64,000 bases of DNA from Meghimatium bilineatum (GCA_034231615.1 CM067311.1:26812015-26876014); one strand, 5' to 3'; shown: positions 46,617 to 59,290, counted from the first letter of the stretch. Notes: generated by a model from the letters alone, not told the origin. Made by a program: numbers and translations.

Positions 46617-49600
46617 CCATCCTAGCAAGAGTTCCTATAGACTCATATGATGCTAGATTTATGCAGACTGTTGAATTATGACATCCTAGCAAAAGTTCCT
46701 ATAGACTCATATGATGCTAGATTTATGCAGACTGTTGAATTATGACATCCTAGCAAGAGTTCCTATAGACTCATATGATGCTAGATTTATGCAGACTGTT
46801 GAATTATGACATCCTAGCAAAAGTTCCTATAGACTCATATGATGCTAGATTTATGCAGACTGTTGAATTATGACATCCTAGCAAAAGTTCCTATAGACTC
46901 ATATGATGCTAGATTTATGCAGACTGTTGAATTATGACATCCTAGCAAAAGTTCCTATAGACTCATATGATGCTAGATTTATGCAGACTGTTGAATTATG
47001 ACATCCTAGCAAGAGTTCCTATAGACTCATATGATGATAGATTTATGCAGACTGTTGAATTATGACATCCTAGCAAGAGTTCCTATAGACTCATATGATG
47101 CTAGATTTATGCAGACTGTTGAATTATGACATCCTAGCAAAAGTTCCTATAGACTCATATGATGCTAGATTTATGCAGACTGTTGAATTATGACATCCTA
47201 GCAAAAGTTCCTATAGACTCATATGATGCTAGATTTATGCAGACTGTTGAATTATGACATCCTAGCAAAAGTTCCTATAGACTCATATGATGCTAGATTT
47301 ATGCAGACTGTTGAATTATGACATCCTAGCAAAAGTTCCTATAGACTCATATGATGCTAGATTTATGCAGACTGTTGAATTATGACATCCTAGCAAGAGT
47401 TCCTATAGACTCATATGATGATAGATTTATGCAGACTGTTGAATTATGACATCCTAGCAAAAGTTCCTATAGACTCATATGATGCTAGATTTATGCAGAC
47501 TGTTGAATTATGACATCCTAGCAAAAGTTCCTATAGACTCATATGATGCTAGATTTATGCAGACTGTTGAATTATGACATCCTAGCAAAAGTTCCTATAG
47601 ACTCATATGATGCTAGATTTATGCAGACTGTTGAATTATGACATCCTAGCAAGAGTTCCTATGATTATATGATGCTAGATTTATGCAGACTGTTGAATTA
47701 TGACATCCTAGCAAAAGTTCCTATAGACTCATATGATGCTAGATTTATGCAGACTGTTGAATTATGACATCCTAGCAAAAGTTCCTATAGACTCATATGA
47801 TGCTAGATTTATGCAGACTGTTGAATTATGACATCCTAGCAAAAGTTCCTATAGACTCATATGATGCTAGATTTATGCAGACTGTTGAATTATGACATCC
47901 TAGCAAAAGTTCCTATAGACTCATATGATGCTAGATTTATGCAGACTGTTGAATTATGACATCCTAGCAAGAGTTCCTATAGACTCATATGATGATAGAT
48001 TTATGCAGACTGTTGAATTATGACATCCTAGCAAAAGTTCCTATAGACTCATATGATGCTAGATTTATGCATACTGTTGAATTATGACATCCTAGCAAAA
48101 GTTCCTATAGACTCATATGATGCTAGATTTATGCAGACTGTTGAATTATGACATCCTAGCAAGAGTTCCTATGACTCATATGATGCTAGATTTATGCAGA
48201 CTGTTGAATTATGACATCCTAGCAAAAGTTCCTATAGACTCATATGATGTTAGATTTATGCAGACTGTTGAATTATGACATCCTAGCAAAAGTTCCTATA
48301 GACTCATATGATGCTAGATTTATGCAGACTGTTGAATTATGACATCCTAGCAAAAGTTCCTATAGACTCATATGATGTTAGATTTATGCAGACTGTTGAA
48401 TTATGACATCCTAGCAAGAGTTCATATAGACTCATATGATGCTAGATTTATGCAGACTGTTGAATTATGACATCCTAGCAAAAGTTCCTATAGACTCATA
48501 TGATGCTAGATTTATGCAGACTGTTGAATTATGACATCCTAGCAAAAGTTCCTATAGACTCATATGATGCTAGATTTATGCAGACTGTTGAATTATGACA
48601 TCCTAGCAAAAGTTCCTATAGACTCATATGATGCTAGATTTATGCAGACTGTTGAATTATGACATCCTAGCAAGAGTTCCTATAGACTCATATTTTGCTA
48701 GATTTATGCAGACTGTTGAATTATGACATCCTAGCAAGAGTTCCTATAGACTCATATGATGCTAGATTTATGCAGACTGTTGAATTATGACATCCTAGCA
48801 AGAGTTCCTATAGACTCATATGATGCTAGATTTATGCAGACTGTTGAATTATGACATCCTAGCAAAAGTTCCTATAGACTCATATGATGCTAGATTTATG
48901 CAGACTGTTGAATTATGACATCCTAGCAAGAGTTCCTATAGACTCATATGATGCTAGATTTATGCAGACTGTTGAATTATGACATCCTAGCAAGAGTTCA
49001 TATAGACTCATATGATGCTAGATTTATGCAGACTGTTGAATTATGACATCCTAGCAAAAGTTCCTATAGACTCATATGATGCTAGATTTATGCAGACTGT
49101 TGAATTATGACATCCTAGCAAGAGTTCATATAGACTCATATGATGCTAGATTTATGCAGACTTGAATTATGACATCCTAGCAAGAGTTCCTATAGACTCA
49201 TATGATGCTAGATTTATGCAGACTGTTGAATTATGACATCCTAGCAAGAGTTCCTATAGACTCATATAATGCTAGATTTATGCAGACTGTTGAATTATGA
49301 CATCCTAGCAAGAGTTCATATAGACTCATATGATGCTAGATTTATGCAGACTGTTGAATTATGACATCCTAGCAAAAGTTCCTATAGACTCATATGATGC
49401 TAGATTTATGCAGACTGTTGAATTATGACATCCTAGCAAAAGTTCCTATAGACTCATATGATGCTAGATTTATGCAGACTGTTGAATTATGACATCCTAG
49501 CAAGAGTTCCTATAGACTCATATGATGCTAGATTTATGCAGACTGTTGAATTATGACATCCTAGCAAGAGTTCCTATAGACTCATATGATGCTAGATTTA

Positions 49601-49685
49601 TGCAGACTGTTGAATTATGACATCCTAGCAAGAGTTCCTATAGACTCATATGATGCTAGATTTATGCAGACTGTTGAATTATGAC
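46617..49685 (+). repeat. 64-bp satellite-like array, about 48 units
   Basis: The unit is GACATCCTAGCAAGAGTTCC, TATAGACTCATATGATGCTA, GATTTATGCAGACTGTTGAA and TTAT. Variants are few: CAAAAG versus CAAGAG, GATGATAG versus GATGCTAG, TTCATAT versus TTCCTAT, and units shortened within CCTATAGACTC. They recur in blocks, for example four CAAAAG units, one CAAGAG/GATGATAG unit, two or three CAAAAG units and one shortened unit, seen twice between about 47100 and 48180. There is no unique spacer and no coding frame, so it is neither CRISPR nor a gene. Confidence 0.97.
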
Positions 49686-49689
49686 TTCA

Positions 49690-49885
49690 AAAACAAATAT
49701 TAGCAGACTGATGCTTAGAGCAGACACAGAAAAACTTCTGTGGGTGAGAAAGAATGAGGGTCAATTAACAGCTTACTGGGACCGTCAGTCAACATGTAAT
49801 GGCTGAAACACACAAGGAGAGATCTGAGCACCTATGGACTTGTCCGGAGTGCAGTGACGATGATCCAGTGACTAATTAACTAAAA
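49690..49885 (+). mobile_element. RNase H-retroelement terminal fragment (HAGV family)
   Basis: GTGGGTGAGAAAGAATGAGG, CAGTCAACATGTAATGGCTG and the end GTGCAGTGACGATGATCCAG match 58785-58925, the C-terminus and 3' end of that family. It abuts the satellite array. Confidence 0.65.
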
Positions 49886-50382
49886 CAAGGCTGCACAAAA
49901 CAAGATGTAGATAGACACAAGAAAACTACATAATTAATTAGTATGAGTTATTCTGACTTCAAATTTCAGGGAACTAAAAAACCAGCCAGTACCTGTATTA
50001 TCAAAAGCACATTCAGAAAATAGTACAATGTGAAAATTAATGACTAATTTGAGATAGAAACTGAAATGGAAACCACAAGGGTAGACTGAGAACAATGGAA
50101 CAATTTAAAAGACCTTTCTCTGAGAATAATTTCTACATCCATTGAAAAAGCCCATAACTTGTCAGATTACCACATTGGATGCATCAATGCACAGAGACCT
50201 ACAGTGATTTCTATCTTCAATAACACAGATGAGTGAGGAAAATATCCTGACCTGTCCAATACTTAATGTTATCTGTCCATAATTTTCTTTGTCCTCCTCA
50301 GCATTTTCTACCTTTTACTGTTCCTGTAGTATCATTTTTTACAACGATATTTTTCTAATTTCTACATGCCTACCAACATGTA

Positions 50383-50942
50383 GAGTAGGTGGAGGCAAAG
50401 ATCCGCAATTTTTACACTTTAGTATATTCTGACATTTAGACCTAACTACGGGACAACAAACTGTAATCAGTGTATAGCTTATCTATCTGTCTTAGTGAGG
50501 GTATTGAAAGCATAAGTTTTATATGTAGACAATAGAATTTTTGAACTTGGGTACATGTAGATTTTTGTCCAGGAATTTATGGGGCAAAGATCCGCAAGCA
50601 AAAAGGTGATAAAAACTATTATAAAATCGAGGGAGTTCACCTCTACGACAGGTCTAGCAAACCAGCAGTGTGTAAATGTTTGCTAAGAATATATATGTAT
50701 AGTTTCATAACATTAATCTAGAAAAAAAAACTGTTAGAATAAAAAATACTTGGTAAGTTCCATTTTAAAGCTAATAATGTCTTTATAAGGTTGGATTATC
50801 GTTATAATCATATATATCAGTCTCTCCCAGCTTTAGATCGGCATCTGCAACTTTCTCATGACATCTACATTTTACATTTATAATGTAGTCTTTTAAACTC
50901 GCTTAGGCTCTTTACCTTCCACAAATTGCCTCCACTTACCCT
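50383..50942 (+). mobile_element. MITE-like element with TA-flanked inverted ends
   Basis: The left end GAGTAGGTGGAGGCAA and the right end, read inward on the minus strand, AGGGTAAGTGGAGGCAA form imperfect inverted repeats, each next to TA (50381-50382 and 50943-50944). The 560-bp interior has no ORF and matches 17441-17926 and 36414-36985. A TA target fits Tc1/mariner-type non-autonomous elements (inference). Confidence 0.6.
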
Positions 50943-50944
50943 TA

Positions 50945-52240
50945 CAGTGTAAATATTCAATAATATGTGGTGATATAATCTTTGAATCGATGCTGTAACA
51001 ATTTTTTTTTAATTTTCAGATTATAGCTTTTGTAGATTTATATTCTCTGGCATGATCTGTTTATGCAATGTGCAATAAGAATAATAAGGTGAAAGAGATT
51101 TTCATATGTTGTTATAGAATATTTCAAAATAGAATTGCTTGAAAGAAATGTATCAAATATTTGTAATAATTGATGTGTAATTCATGTATTTATTATATCA
51201 TTTTATGTATTAAATAATTAAGTTATAAATAAATATATTCATTTATGTAAGCTTTTTTATTCTGTTCTTGAATACTGTGGGTTATTTATACAGGTTTTCA
51301 TATCACTAAGTTAACAGGTATGATTTGTACTTTTATTTTTGTGTACAAAAACTATGCATTAAATTTGTCATGAAGTGATAAACTGATATCATTTAAGTTC
51401 TTCTGCACAGACTTTCATTGTCAACGTGAACATGCTCCAGCAGCGCAGTAATCAGCCAAAGGCTGTTTGCATTTCTGTAGATATTGCCGTTGAATGGTAT
51501 CAATGGAAAATTTTCTGTCTGCTTATTCTGGATAACTTTAGTAACAGAATCTGTGCCACAATCACAAACATGATTAGTTGACATTTTTAACTAGTTGAAT
51601 CATTAGCTGACATCTTTTTAATTCATTGAATGATTAGTTGACATATTTAACTAGTTGAACTCATAATTTCTTAATCTGTTCTGACATCTTAAAGTATTGA
51701 CTGATTATTTTCTATTGAACAGTGTTGCATTCCTCATTTTTTTATAGTCTGGATGTGATATTTCATACTCCATCAGTTGCTCATATTTATTTTCAATTGT
51801 CCAGTTTATTGATATGATTTTCACATGCCATTATGTATTTTATCATGCAGTGTAATAGTTGTTGGTAGTGTCATGATTTTTTAACTGAAACATCGATAGT
51901 GTACATATGTATTTTTTATAATATGAAAAAAAGCAGTCAGCTTGCAATACTCCACCAGATATTGATATCCCAATGTTCTTTATATATTAGATGTATTTTC
52001 TTGCTGTTTTGTTGCTGAGATGTTTAAAATGGTGTTCATCTTTAAGCTAGTAGGTATTCCTATATGTTGATTTATGTTTCTTTTGTATTGTTTTAGAATA
52101 GTCATTATTTGGGTCATAATATTCTAAAGTAATGTGTCATTGGCTATTGTTTTCATTGCGTTGATTTACTGTTGTTAACTGGTGATTATAGTCTTGATAC
52201 CTGTGTCAGTAGATTTTCTGGTTGATCTTATCCTAGTATG
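50945..52240 (+). other. AT-rich sequence, no gene supported
   Basis: A short imperfect repeat with GATTAGTTGACAT and AACTAGTTGAA lies at 51570-51665. The minus-strand 63-codon frame at 51393-51584 has no recognised domain. Confidence 0.4.
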
Positions 52241-52261
52241 TTCTTTTCTATACAGGAGTAC

Positions 52262-52465
52262 GGTAAATATTTACATACAACTAACAGGTGATTACAGCAG
52301 GTGATTTTCCCTGTACATACATTAGAGAGTTTCACTTCAATAGAGAGTGAATACAACAGGTGCTTTATCCTTACATATATCAGAGAGTGAGTGCAACAGG
52401 TGTGTGTTACACTTACATACAATAGAGAGTGAGTACAGCAGGTGTTTCTCCTTATATACACATTT
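52262..52465 (+). repeat. Degenerate tandem repeats of about 40 bp (4 units)
   Basis: Units share GAGAGTGA(A/G)T, ACA(A/G)CAGGTG and TCCTTA(C/T)ATA. The open minus-strand frame over this region is repeat-driven. Confidence 0.7.
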
Positions 52466-52884
52466 TCATTTTCTTTATGAGTGATTATTTTCTGGAGACT
52501 TTTAGGAACTAGTTTATGCAATTCACCAATGACATGAAGAAGGCTTCCCCAATCAAGGTTTATCCAATGTTTTACAGCATGATTACTAATAATGTGGTCA
52601 TGATGGATGGTTTTCAGGTCTATGATGATATAATAACAATAAAATGCAGGATATAAATTTGTAAAACTCGAGTGGATATAGTTCTCCATCAAGAAAAAGG
52701 ACACAACACACCTGACTGTTTACAGACGACTGTGCGCTCACAGCAGGCTCTGTCCAGGAATTGAGATTTTGAAATTTTCCACAATTTGGAGTGACAACTC
52801 TTTTGGGCTGATTAAAATTCCAGAGATTTTATTGAAACGTGAGTGAGCTACTCGACTTGATGAAAATAAAATGGCTTAGTCCTA

Positions 52885-53090
52885 CTTACTATCAGTGAGG
52901 TCTTCAACAGACTTCCCAATTTTGTGATGACCATGACAAGTCAACCCATCACAATAATTCTGCTGTCTTTTGTATGTTGATGAAGCAGTGATAACAGATA
53001 TACTGCATGGTATAGCTTCAGTTAGGTTTCCATGCTCAGACCATGCTAGATCCATATTTGCATTGAAAGGTACCACAAAGTGTAAGTCAG
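52885..53090 (-). other. Possible exon, unassigned
   Basis: The minus strand is open through VPFNANMDLAWSEHGNLTEA, a middle stretch, and QNYCDGLTCHGHHKIGKSVE, ending near a good donor (GATA|GTAAGT) at about 52885. I do not recognise the protein and no clear acceptor or neighbouring exon was found. Confidence 0.25.
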
Positions 53091-53214
53091 TGTGTTATGA
53101 TACGTTTGATGCCTTTCAGTTCCAGTGTGTAAGCTTATAGCAAATAAATCCTTCTTAGAGCAGAGACACCATTGTGACATCATTACTTTTAATCCATGCG
53201 TAATTGATTCATTT

Positions 53215-53345
53215 TTCTTCTTCAGCGTTCATTTTCAAACTCCCGCTGGATCTCCTTTTCAGCAGGACCACGGTCCTCCTAGAGTTCAAGCAGGACTCTG
53301 TCCAGAGAATAGAAATGTGTTGTGTCGCCGTTTTATTTTATATCA
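53215..53345 (-). mobile_element. (GAA)n-tailed retroelement 3' end, about 130 bp
   Basis: TTCTTCTTCAGCGTTCATTT, AGCAGGACCACGGTCCTCCT and GTGTTGTGTCGCCGTTTTAT are shared with 62268-62405. On the minus strand the element ends in a GAA run. Confidence 0.6.
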
Positions 53346-54330
53346 CAGCAACAATTACGTAACTATTATCGGTCCTTTCCCAGTTGTCTGGCATATTTTC
53401 ACACTTTTAAATAAATCTGTGCCGATCCGTATTTTATAGTAATTTCGACCGCTGTATTCCTAGTTACAGAGACTGCCATAATTGGGATCCGATCGATAAT
53501 TCGGCTCCAATCGAAAATATCATTATTACCTTTGCAATTAGTGTTCCCAGAAGCAAAAAGAGACACGGGAAACATGACTTACTACGGTCATGGTAAGGAC
53601 ACGACTGTTAACCATGACCACTGCGCATTAAAATTGAGTAATTTCCGCCTGCCATTGCATTCTATTTTTGTCCTACCTTTACTCACATGAATTATTTATT
53701 TTATGGAGGGTATTTGGAAAATGCAATAACTTGTTTGTTTTAAAGCTACATATATATTTTTGTGTGTGAAAATAAAGGAATGGCCACTAAATATAATGAT
53801 GTAATTTGTATGTGAGATAAATTGTGAACTAACATTATCAACTAGACTTAGAATTTCTGTGAAAACCTTCGATACACTCAATCTGGGATAGAATGCCGCT
53901 TATTAGGCATAGATTACTCTGCTGCTTAACACTGGCAGCTACGCAAAAGAAATATTAATTTACAAAATAAAATCATCGGAAATGGTTGCAATTTAGAATA
54001 ATTTTGACGAATTGTATCGGTGTTGTACAGTCATAACTAATTTCTAACGCATTCTATTTAGTTGTAAACACTAGCGGAAACGGGTGCAAAATTTAGTAAT
54101 TAGGTCTACTTTTATTTCCTTGGTTAATTGCCGGGTGAATAACATTTGTTTACACTCGCTATATTTTAGCTCGAAGAGGTATGAAAAAGCATTGTGCCTG
54201 GTGAGTTAAGGATAAACACTGGGTTATCGTTTAGTTTTCAATGCCAGAAAAATAATCAGAAATATGAATAAGATTAACTGTGTTGTCTCCCTTTTTTGGG
54301 AACATTTAGTTTGTTTCTCGTTTCATTTAA

Positions 54331-55223
54331 CCTTTAGCAAGCCAGATTAAAAAATACGAAACGTCTCCCTGCCACTGGATTCTTTTTTGAAAATTTGCAT
54401 TATTGATGGTGACTGTTTTGAAAATGTGATAATTTTTTGGTTGTTAGAGATATTTAAATAATATTTGCACATATAAATAAAGAATTGAATTATGCATATA
54501 TTGGTGTAATTTATGTACGTGTGTGTGTGATACCAGACGTATGAGAAAGTGGTAAAGACGTTTTTCACAATAAACATATATTTTATAACAAATAAAGAGG
54601 GAAAAAATAAGGAAAAAAAAATAACTTACCTTACATATCGAATTCCTTGGCAACACTGTAAACTAAATCACGCAAATCTGTTGTATTTTATGTTCTTTCA
54701 CTGCGAAATTATCAAAATATAGCCGGGGGAACTGTATAAAACATGTAGATTTGCAGTAAAATAGTTCTTTGAGCTTAGGCCTAGAGTTATTTTTTCTGCC
54801 ACTTCAACATATTCGATATCAAACGTACAAGTCCCCAAACCAACACGGCATTCTGTATATTCACTGCTGTGAAACTAAATAACCTAATAATCCATGATTC
54901 AAGCCACGATTCAATGTTATTTTATTCAAAATACGATGAAATAAAGGTCTATAAAACCGATCCATCATCATGGCATCGTACCGGTGTACAGATGTGGTCA
55001 GATTAATTGCTCTTAAACTTTTACGAATAGCTAGCCATTTTCAAAAACGATCATTTCGGAAGTGGGGGATGTACCGGCTTCGATTGCGCATGTCCCCAGC
55101 TATGTGCACAGACTGTGGTACGTGTAAATCTCACGATATTATCGTTGGGTGGGCCGGGCCGCCAAAAGCGCGCGCAGCCATTTTGTTTCTCGGCGGCTGC
55201 GATTGATATAGGCTCGGTGAAGG
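54331..55223 (+). mobile_element. Non-autonomous piggyBac derivative (893 bp), TTAA flanked
   Basis: TTAA lies on both sides (54327-54330 and 55224-55227). The left end CCTTTAGCAAGCC is the same as in the element at 11686, followed by the same TTAAAAAATAC and CCTGCCAC(C/T)GGATTCTTTTT. The right part shares GTACCGGCTTCGATTGCGCA and the terminal GGTGAAGG with 13425-13589. No transposase remains, so this is a deletion derivative of the same family. Confidence 0.88.
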
Positions 55224-55599
55224 TTAAAATGTAGGCCCAAAAACTGGGAAATGACCCTATTATCTATTTTTATGTGTGTGTGTATTTGATAGGCTGATAT
55301 AGATCTGTGAGTTTTTGTCATCCAAGAAAACCCAACTTTTGAAACTTCTTTGATTCATTAGTTTTGTTGCAATTCTATCATACATGTTGATTTGTATCTG
55401 TTCCAAGTGTCTGAGAACATCAGAGTACAGTAGTAGATACATTTTGTGCTTCCTTTTATCTTGTCACAAGTGACCCTTAAGTACTGTATCATTATCTTTA
55501 TTCAGTTCTGGTTCAGCAACAACACGAGTCATGTTTGATGTATTTTTTGTTACCAGAGTATTTTTAGAAATTAATTCAAATGTTAATGTCAAGTAGCAT

Positions 55600-56755
55600 A
55601 GTCAGATAATAAAACCAGAGATAGCAGAAGAACAATTCAGATTTGTAGAAGGAAAAGGCATTAATAGAGAGGGCCATAGAAGTACAACGAGACCTTTATC
55701 TGTGCTTCATAGATTACAGCAAAGCATTTGACAAAGTGAAGAATTCAGAGATTGTAAAACTGCTAAAAAATCTTAACGTTGATGGTAGAGATCTAAATAT
55801 AGTAAGAAATATGTATTGGAAACAAACGGCTGTGATGATAGTTAATAACACCATAGGTAGATTTCAAAAGATAGAAATGGGTGTCAGGCAAGGTTATGTA
55901 ATGTCACCGGATCTTTTCTCCCTGTATACATAATACATTATGCGAAATATAGAAGATATGCCAGGAATAAAAGTGGGAGGATGCAATATAAATAACTTGA
56001 GATATGCTGACGACACAGTACTGATCGCAGGAAGCAAACAGGAACTACGAGGCCTGTAAGTAGTGAAAGAAAGTATGTGAAAACAAAGGCGTCAGTTCAA
56101 ACAAGAAGAAAACAGAAATAATGGTTGTCTCAAAGAGACATAAACCACCAAGATGCAACATAGTAATTAACAACACAAAATTAATATAAATTGAAAAAGT
56201 AAAATATCTTGGCACCCTGTTAACATCAGAAGGTAGATGCTCAAGTGAGATAAAGAGCTGAACAGCCTAAGCCAAATCAACACTCCAAAAAATAAGAACC
56301 ATTTTGTGCATTGGAAGACTATCAATGCAGACCCGAATTCGAGTGCTGAGATGTTATATCGAACCAATTATTTTTTATGGATGTGAAGCATGGACTGTAA
56401 ACAAAAAAATTCAAAGCGAATTATAGGCTACAGAGATATGGTCTCTAAGATGAATGATGAAAATACCATGGACAGCTAAGAAAACTAAGGCAGAGGTTCT
56501 CATTGATGCTGATGTAAAAAGATCAATCATATCAAATATTAGGGGCAGACAGTTAATATGCTGAGAAGAACACAGCTTGAACACTTAATAACCACTGGAA
56601 AGATCAAGGGGAGAAGAGATAAGGGATGACAAAGAGAAAAGTTGCTAGATGGCCTAGTATTGTGGCACGGTAGAAGTTCACCAACCAAGCAAATTGACAA
56701 CACAAGAGACAGAGAGTCATGGAGAAACATGATCACCTATGCCATGGATTGATTG
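55600..56755 (+). mobile_element. Non-LTR retrotransposon D, RT 3' half
   Basis: Plus-strand RT pieces: IKPEIAEEQFRFVEGKG, FIDYSKAFDKVKN, GVRQGYVMSPDLFSLY followed by a premature stop, catalytic RYADDTVLIAG at about 55997-56030, the YLGTL-like block, YGCEAW and a terminal part resembling IGHVMRR and GRRDKGWQREKLLDGL in shifted frames. It is distinct in sequence from elements A and C and in plus orientation. Inactive. Confidence 0.85.
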
Positions 56756-56989
56756 AGCATAGTCATGTGTTATTTAAATTCTCAAAGTGAAAGGCAGTCG
56801 ACTTAAGAGAGGTACGTCGTGGAAGGGGCGCACAGAGGATATTATACAGAGGGTATGCAGATTGAAAGATGTGCTACCTGGTGCCGAATGGAGTCATGGT
56901 CCCTTAGATTGTCCAACATCCTTCAAAGTAATAATAACACTCAATAGAGAATGCAGGGAATGGTGTCCGACCGTGGTGGAGTTGGAGGT

Positions 56990-57850
56990 ACTTGCTCTTC
57001 TTCTTCAGCGTTCACTCTCAAATAACCACAATGAATATTTCGTGTGATTTCCGCCAGGGAGCGTGAAGTACGTTGTGCTGCAAGTTCCACAGTAGAACTG
57101 TGATTATTTGCAAACAGGTTGACCACTTGTGGTCAGGACGTCCGAGGTCCAGCACATCCGTTTTCGTCATTCCTTTATTTCGGGTATGGTCCCTAGTCCG
57201 TGACAGCCTGTGTATCTGTCGCCGGGCACGCTGGTGTGTAGTGCCTCTTCGCCAAGACGCTTGTCGAGCGCATCTATCTGGCACGAGGTGCTCCATAAAC
57301 CCATCTCGTGCAATTGGACGAACTCTGCCTGTGTCCATCGGGTACTGAACCTTTTCTCATCCGCGAGCCTGGTTCCGTATGAGGAAGAACTCGCCAGAAG
57401 AGTTGGACTCTGGCTCGTTCGCCCTCCTACCCGAGGCATCGTTCACAGACATCGTGAGCCCCTCGCACAAGTATGAGTCTCACACCACGCGTTTGAGAGC
57501 AAGGCGTTCTCGAGCTGAGCGACCGTGTCCCAATAGCGCCTGAGCCCATCAGGTACTGAACCCTTTCTCTCTGCAAGTGTATTTCCGGTATAGGAAATCT
57601 TGACAGTAGAGTTGGGCCAGGACTGCCATCGTTGTCCCCTTCTTGCCTAAAACCATCGGGTTCGGAACTCTTTCTCTTCGCGAGCATATTTCCGGTATAG
57701 GAAGGCTCGACATTAGAGTTGGTTTAGGTCTTCTTGCTTTTCCGAGCGCCCACGATTGGGTCTGGGTCTCTGCTTATAAGGATCACAGGTAACTAGAAGC
57801 TTGCCTCGAACTAACAGAGCTTATAGTTCCCCTTCCCTAGGAACGTTTCA
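56990..57850 (+). mobile_element. CpG-rich block, probable retroelement 5' leader with repeated units
   Basis: Unlike its surroundings this stretch is GC- and CpG-rich. Three diverged units starting near 57337, 57549 and 57655 share CATC(A/G)GGT(A/T)C(T/G)GAAC, TTTCTC, a CGAG(C/A)-type block and TTCCGGTATAGGAA. It precedes the RNase H piece at 57990-58925 in the same orientation, so it may be that element's leader. That link is inference. The many open frames on both strands reflect base composition. Confidence 0.4.
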
Positions 57851-57989
57851 CTTTTCATTTGCAGTTTGCGCTGTTCTGCCCTTTCATTATGTCATTGTAC
57901 TCATAATGACATATATTTGTTTCTCTACATGCAACTGTCTTTACATGCCTTTTACATTGGCCGCCACTCCAATGTTCTGAATGGACTAA

Positions 57990-58925
57990 CAGGCGTCACT
58001 GTATATCGACTGTGTTGCTGTATGTGGTGATGCAAATGGTGTCGGAGATATTGTCTGTCTCTTTTGCAGTCAAATCTCTTTCCATCTGCTTCCTCCACAT
58101 TCTCGGACACGATCCCCAAATGATTTGGCCAGAATCAGCTTGAGCTGCTGTTTTCTGTTACCAGGGTGCACCACGAGGAGGTAAATTTGGGATCTTGGTT
58201 ATCTGCCAACCCTGGGTCCGCCTAGAGCAATGCATTCCCTTTGCAACCCGTACTCGCTCTAATCTGTGAAAATTCCAGGGAAGGTGATATGATTTTTTAT
58301 ACAGGTGGGTCGGTTGAGAGACACATCAGAAGTGCTTGGGCCTTCACGGCTCACAGGTGGGGGGAAACCAACAGAGAGGAAAGTGGTGCATTCGCTCAGA
58401 CAACAAGCAGCATGACAATGGAGATTTTGGCTGTAACTAAATTTTTTCAATGGGTCTGCATACTCAGTAACTCAATGAGCATGATTGTGAAAGTTCAGGC
58501 GGGATACATTCGGGAACAGTGGCTGGATGCAGTGAAGAATTTCTGTATGCGTAAAGTTACTTTCATTTTTGTGTCGGGGCATGCGGGAGTCCGGAGTAAT
58601 GAGAGAGCAGATAGGTCTTATAGCACACAGTGCTACGGCTATTGGTGGAGCAATGGATCGAGCAGACATTTTGAACGCCCTATGGGAAAAAGCATGAGCA
58701 AATGACTGTATAAGTGACAATGACTCTTGTTCCATGACTAGAATAAAGGAATTTGGTTTGAAATGTGGTGTCACTAGAAAGGAGCGGTTTTGTGGGCAGA
58801 AAGAATAATGGTCAATCAACTGTGTACTGGTACCACCAGTCAACGTGTAATGGCAGCTACACTCAAGGAGAGATCTTAGCACCTATGGACTTGTCCGAAG
58901 TGCAGTGACGATGATCCAATGAATA
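57990..58925 (+). mobile_element. RNase H-retroelement 3' part (HAGV family)
   Basis: The open stretch 58241-58705 has FYTGGSVERHIRSAWAFTA (first RNase H motif, catalytic Asp replaced by Gly), TTSSMTMEILAVTKF (second, Glu present), NSMSMIVKVQAGYIREQWLD (third, Asp replaced by Asn) and FIFVSGHAGVRSNERADR (last, His and Asp present). A shifted tail follows with RKERFCGQ and a Cys pair near CSDDDP. With two acidic residues lost the nuclease would be dead. A diverged copy is on the minus strand at 20395-20665 and a tail copy at 49690. Confidence 0.8.
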
Positions 58926-58967
58926 ACTATGTGTTGTTTCAGTCAACCTTTCATACGATACTCGGAA

Positions 58968-59290
58968 AATTCTTCTTGTCCAGAAGATAACACCTGTAAC
59001 TTTCCATCCAGGTATCATATACACAATCTAAGAAACATCAGAAAGTTCTTGTCAAGAAGATAACACCTGTAACTTATCTTTCAATCTAGATATTGTATAC
59101 TGAACATTAGAAAGTTCTTCTCAAAAAGATGACAGTGACACCTGAAAAATTTCCATCCAGGTGTCATCCCATCAAAAAAATCTTGTCAAGCATATAACAC
59201 CTGTAACTTACTTTTCCATGCAAGTGTCATTGGCAAAAACATTTTTCTTCGCAGTGTCATTTTTCTTTGGCAAAAACATATCACCTGAAA
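58968..59290 (+). repeat. Degenerate tandem repeats of about 65-70 bp (4-5 units)
   Basis: Units share TTCTTGTC(A/C)AGAAGATAAC, ACCTGTAACTT and TTTCCATCCAGGT. Heavily diverged. Confidence 0.7.

Noticed and set aside
46617..49685. CRISPR-like regular repeat array
   Set aside because: Units are contiguous with no unique spacers, and the context is a eukaryotic genome.
52228..52704. Minus-strand 158-codon ORF as a gene
   Set aside because: Most of it spans degenerate 40-bp repeats, with no domain or splice signal support.
53574..53592. ATG followed by six codons and GTAAGG as a first exon
   Set aside because: Too short, with no following exon found; such matches are expected by chance.
56787..57687. 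Many overlapping ORFs on both strands
   Set aside because: They arise from GC-rich, stop-poor sequence with internal repeats; none shows a recognisable protein.
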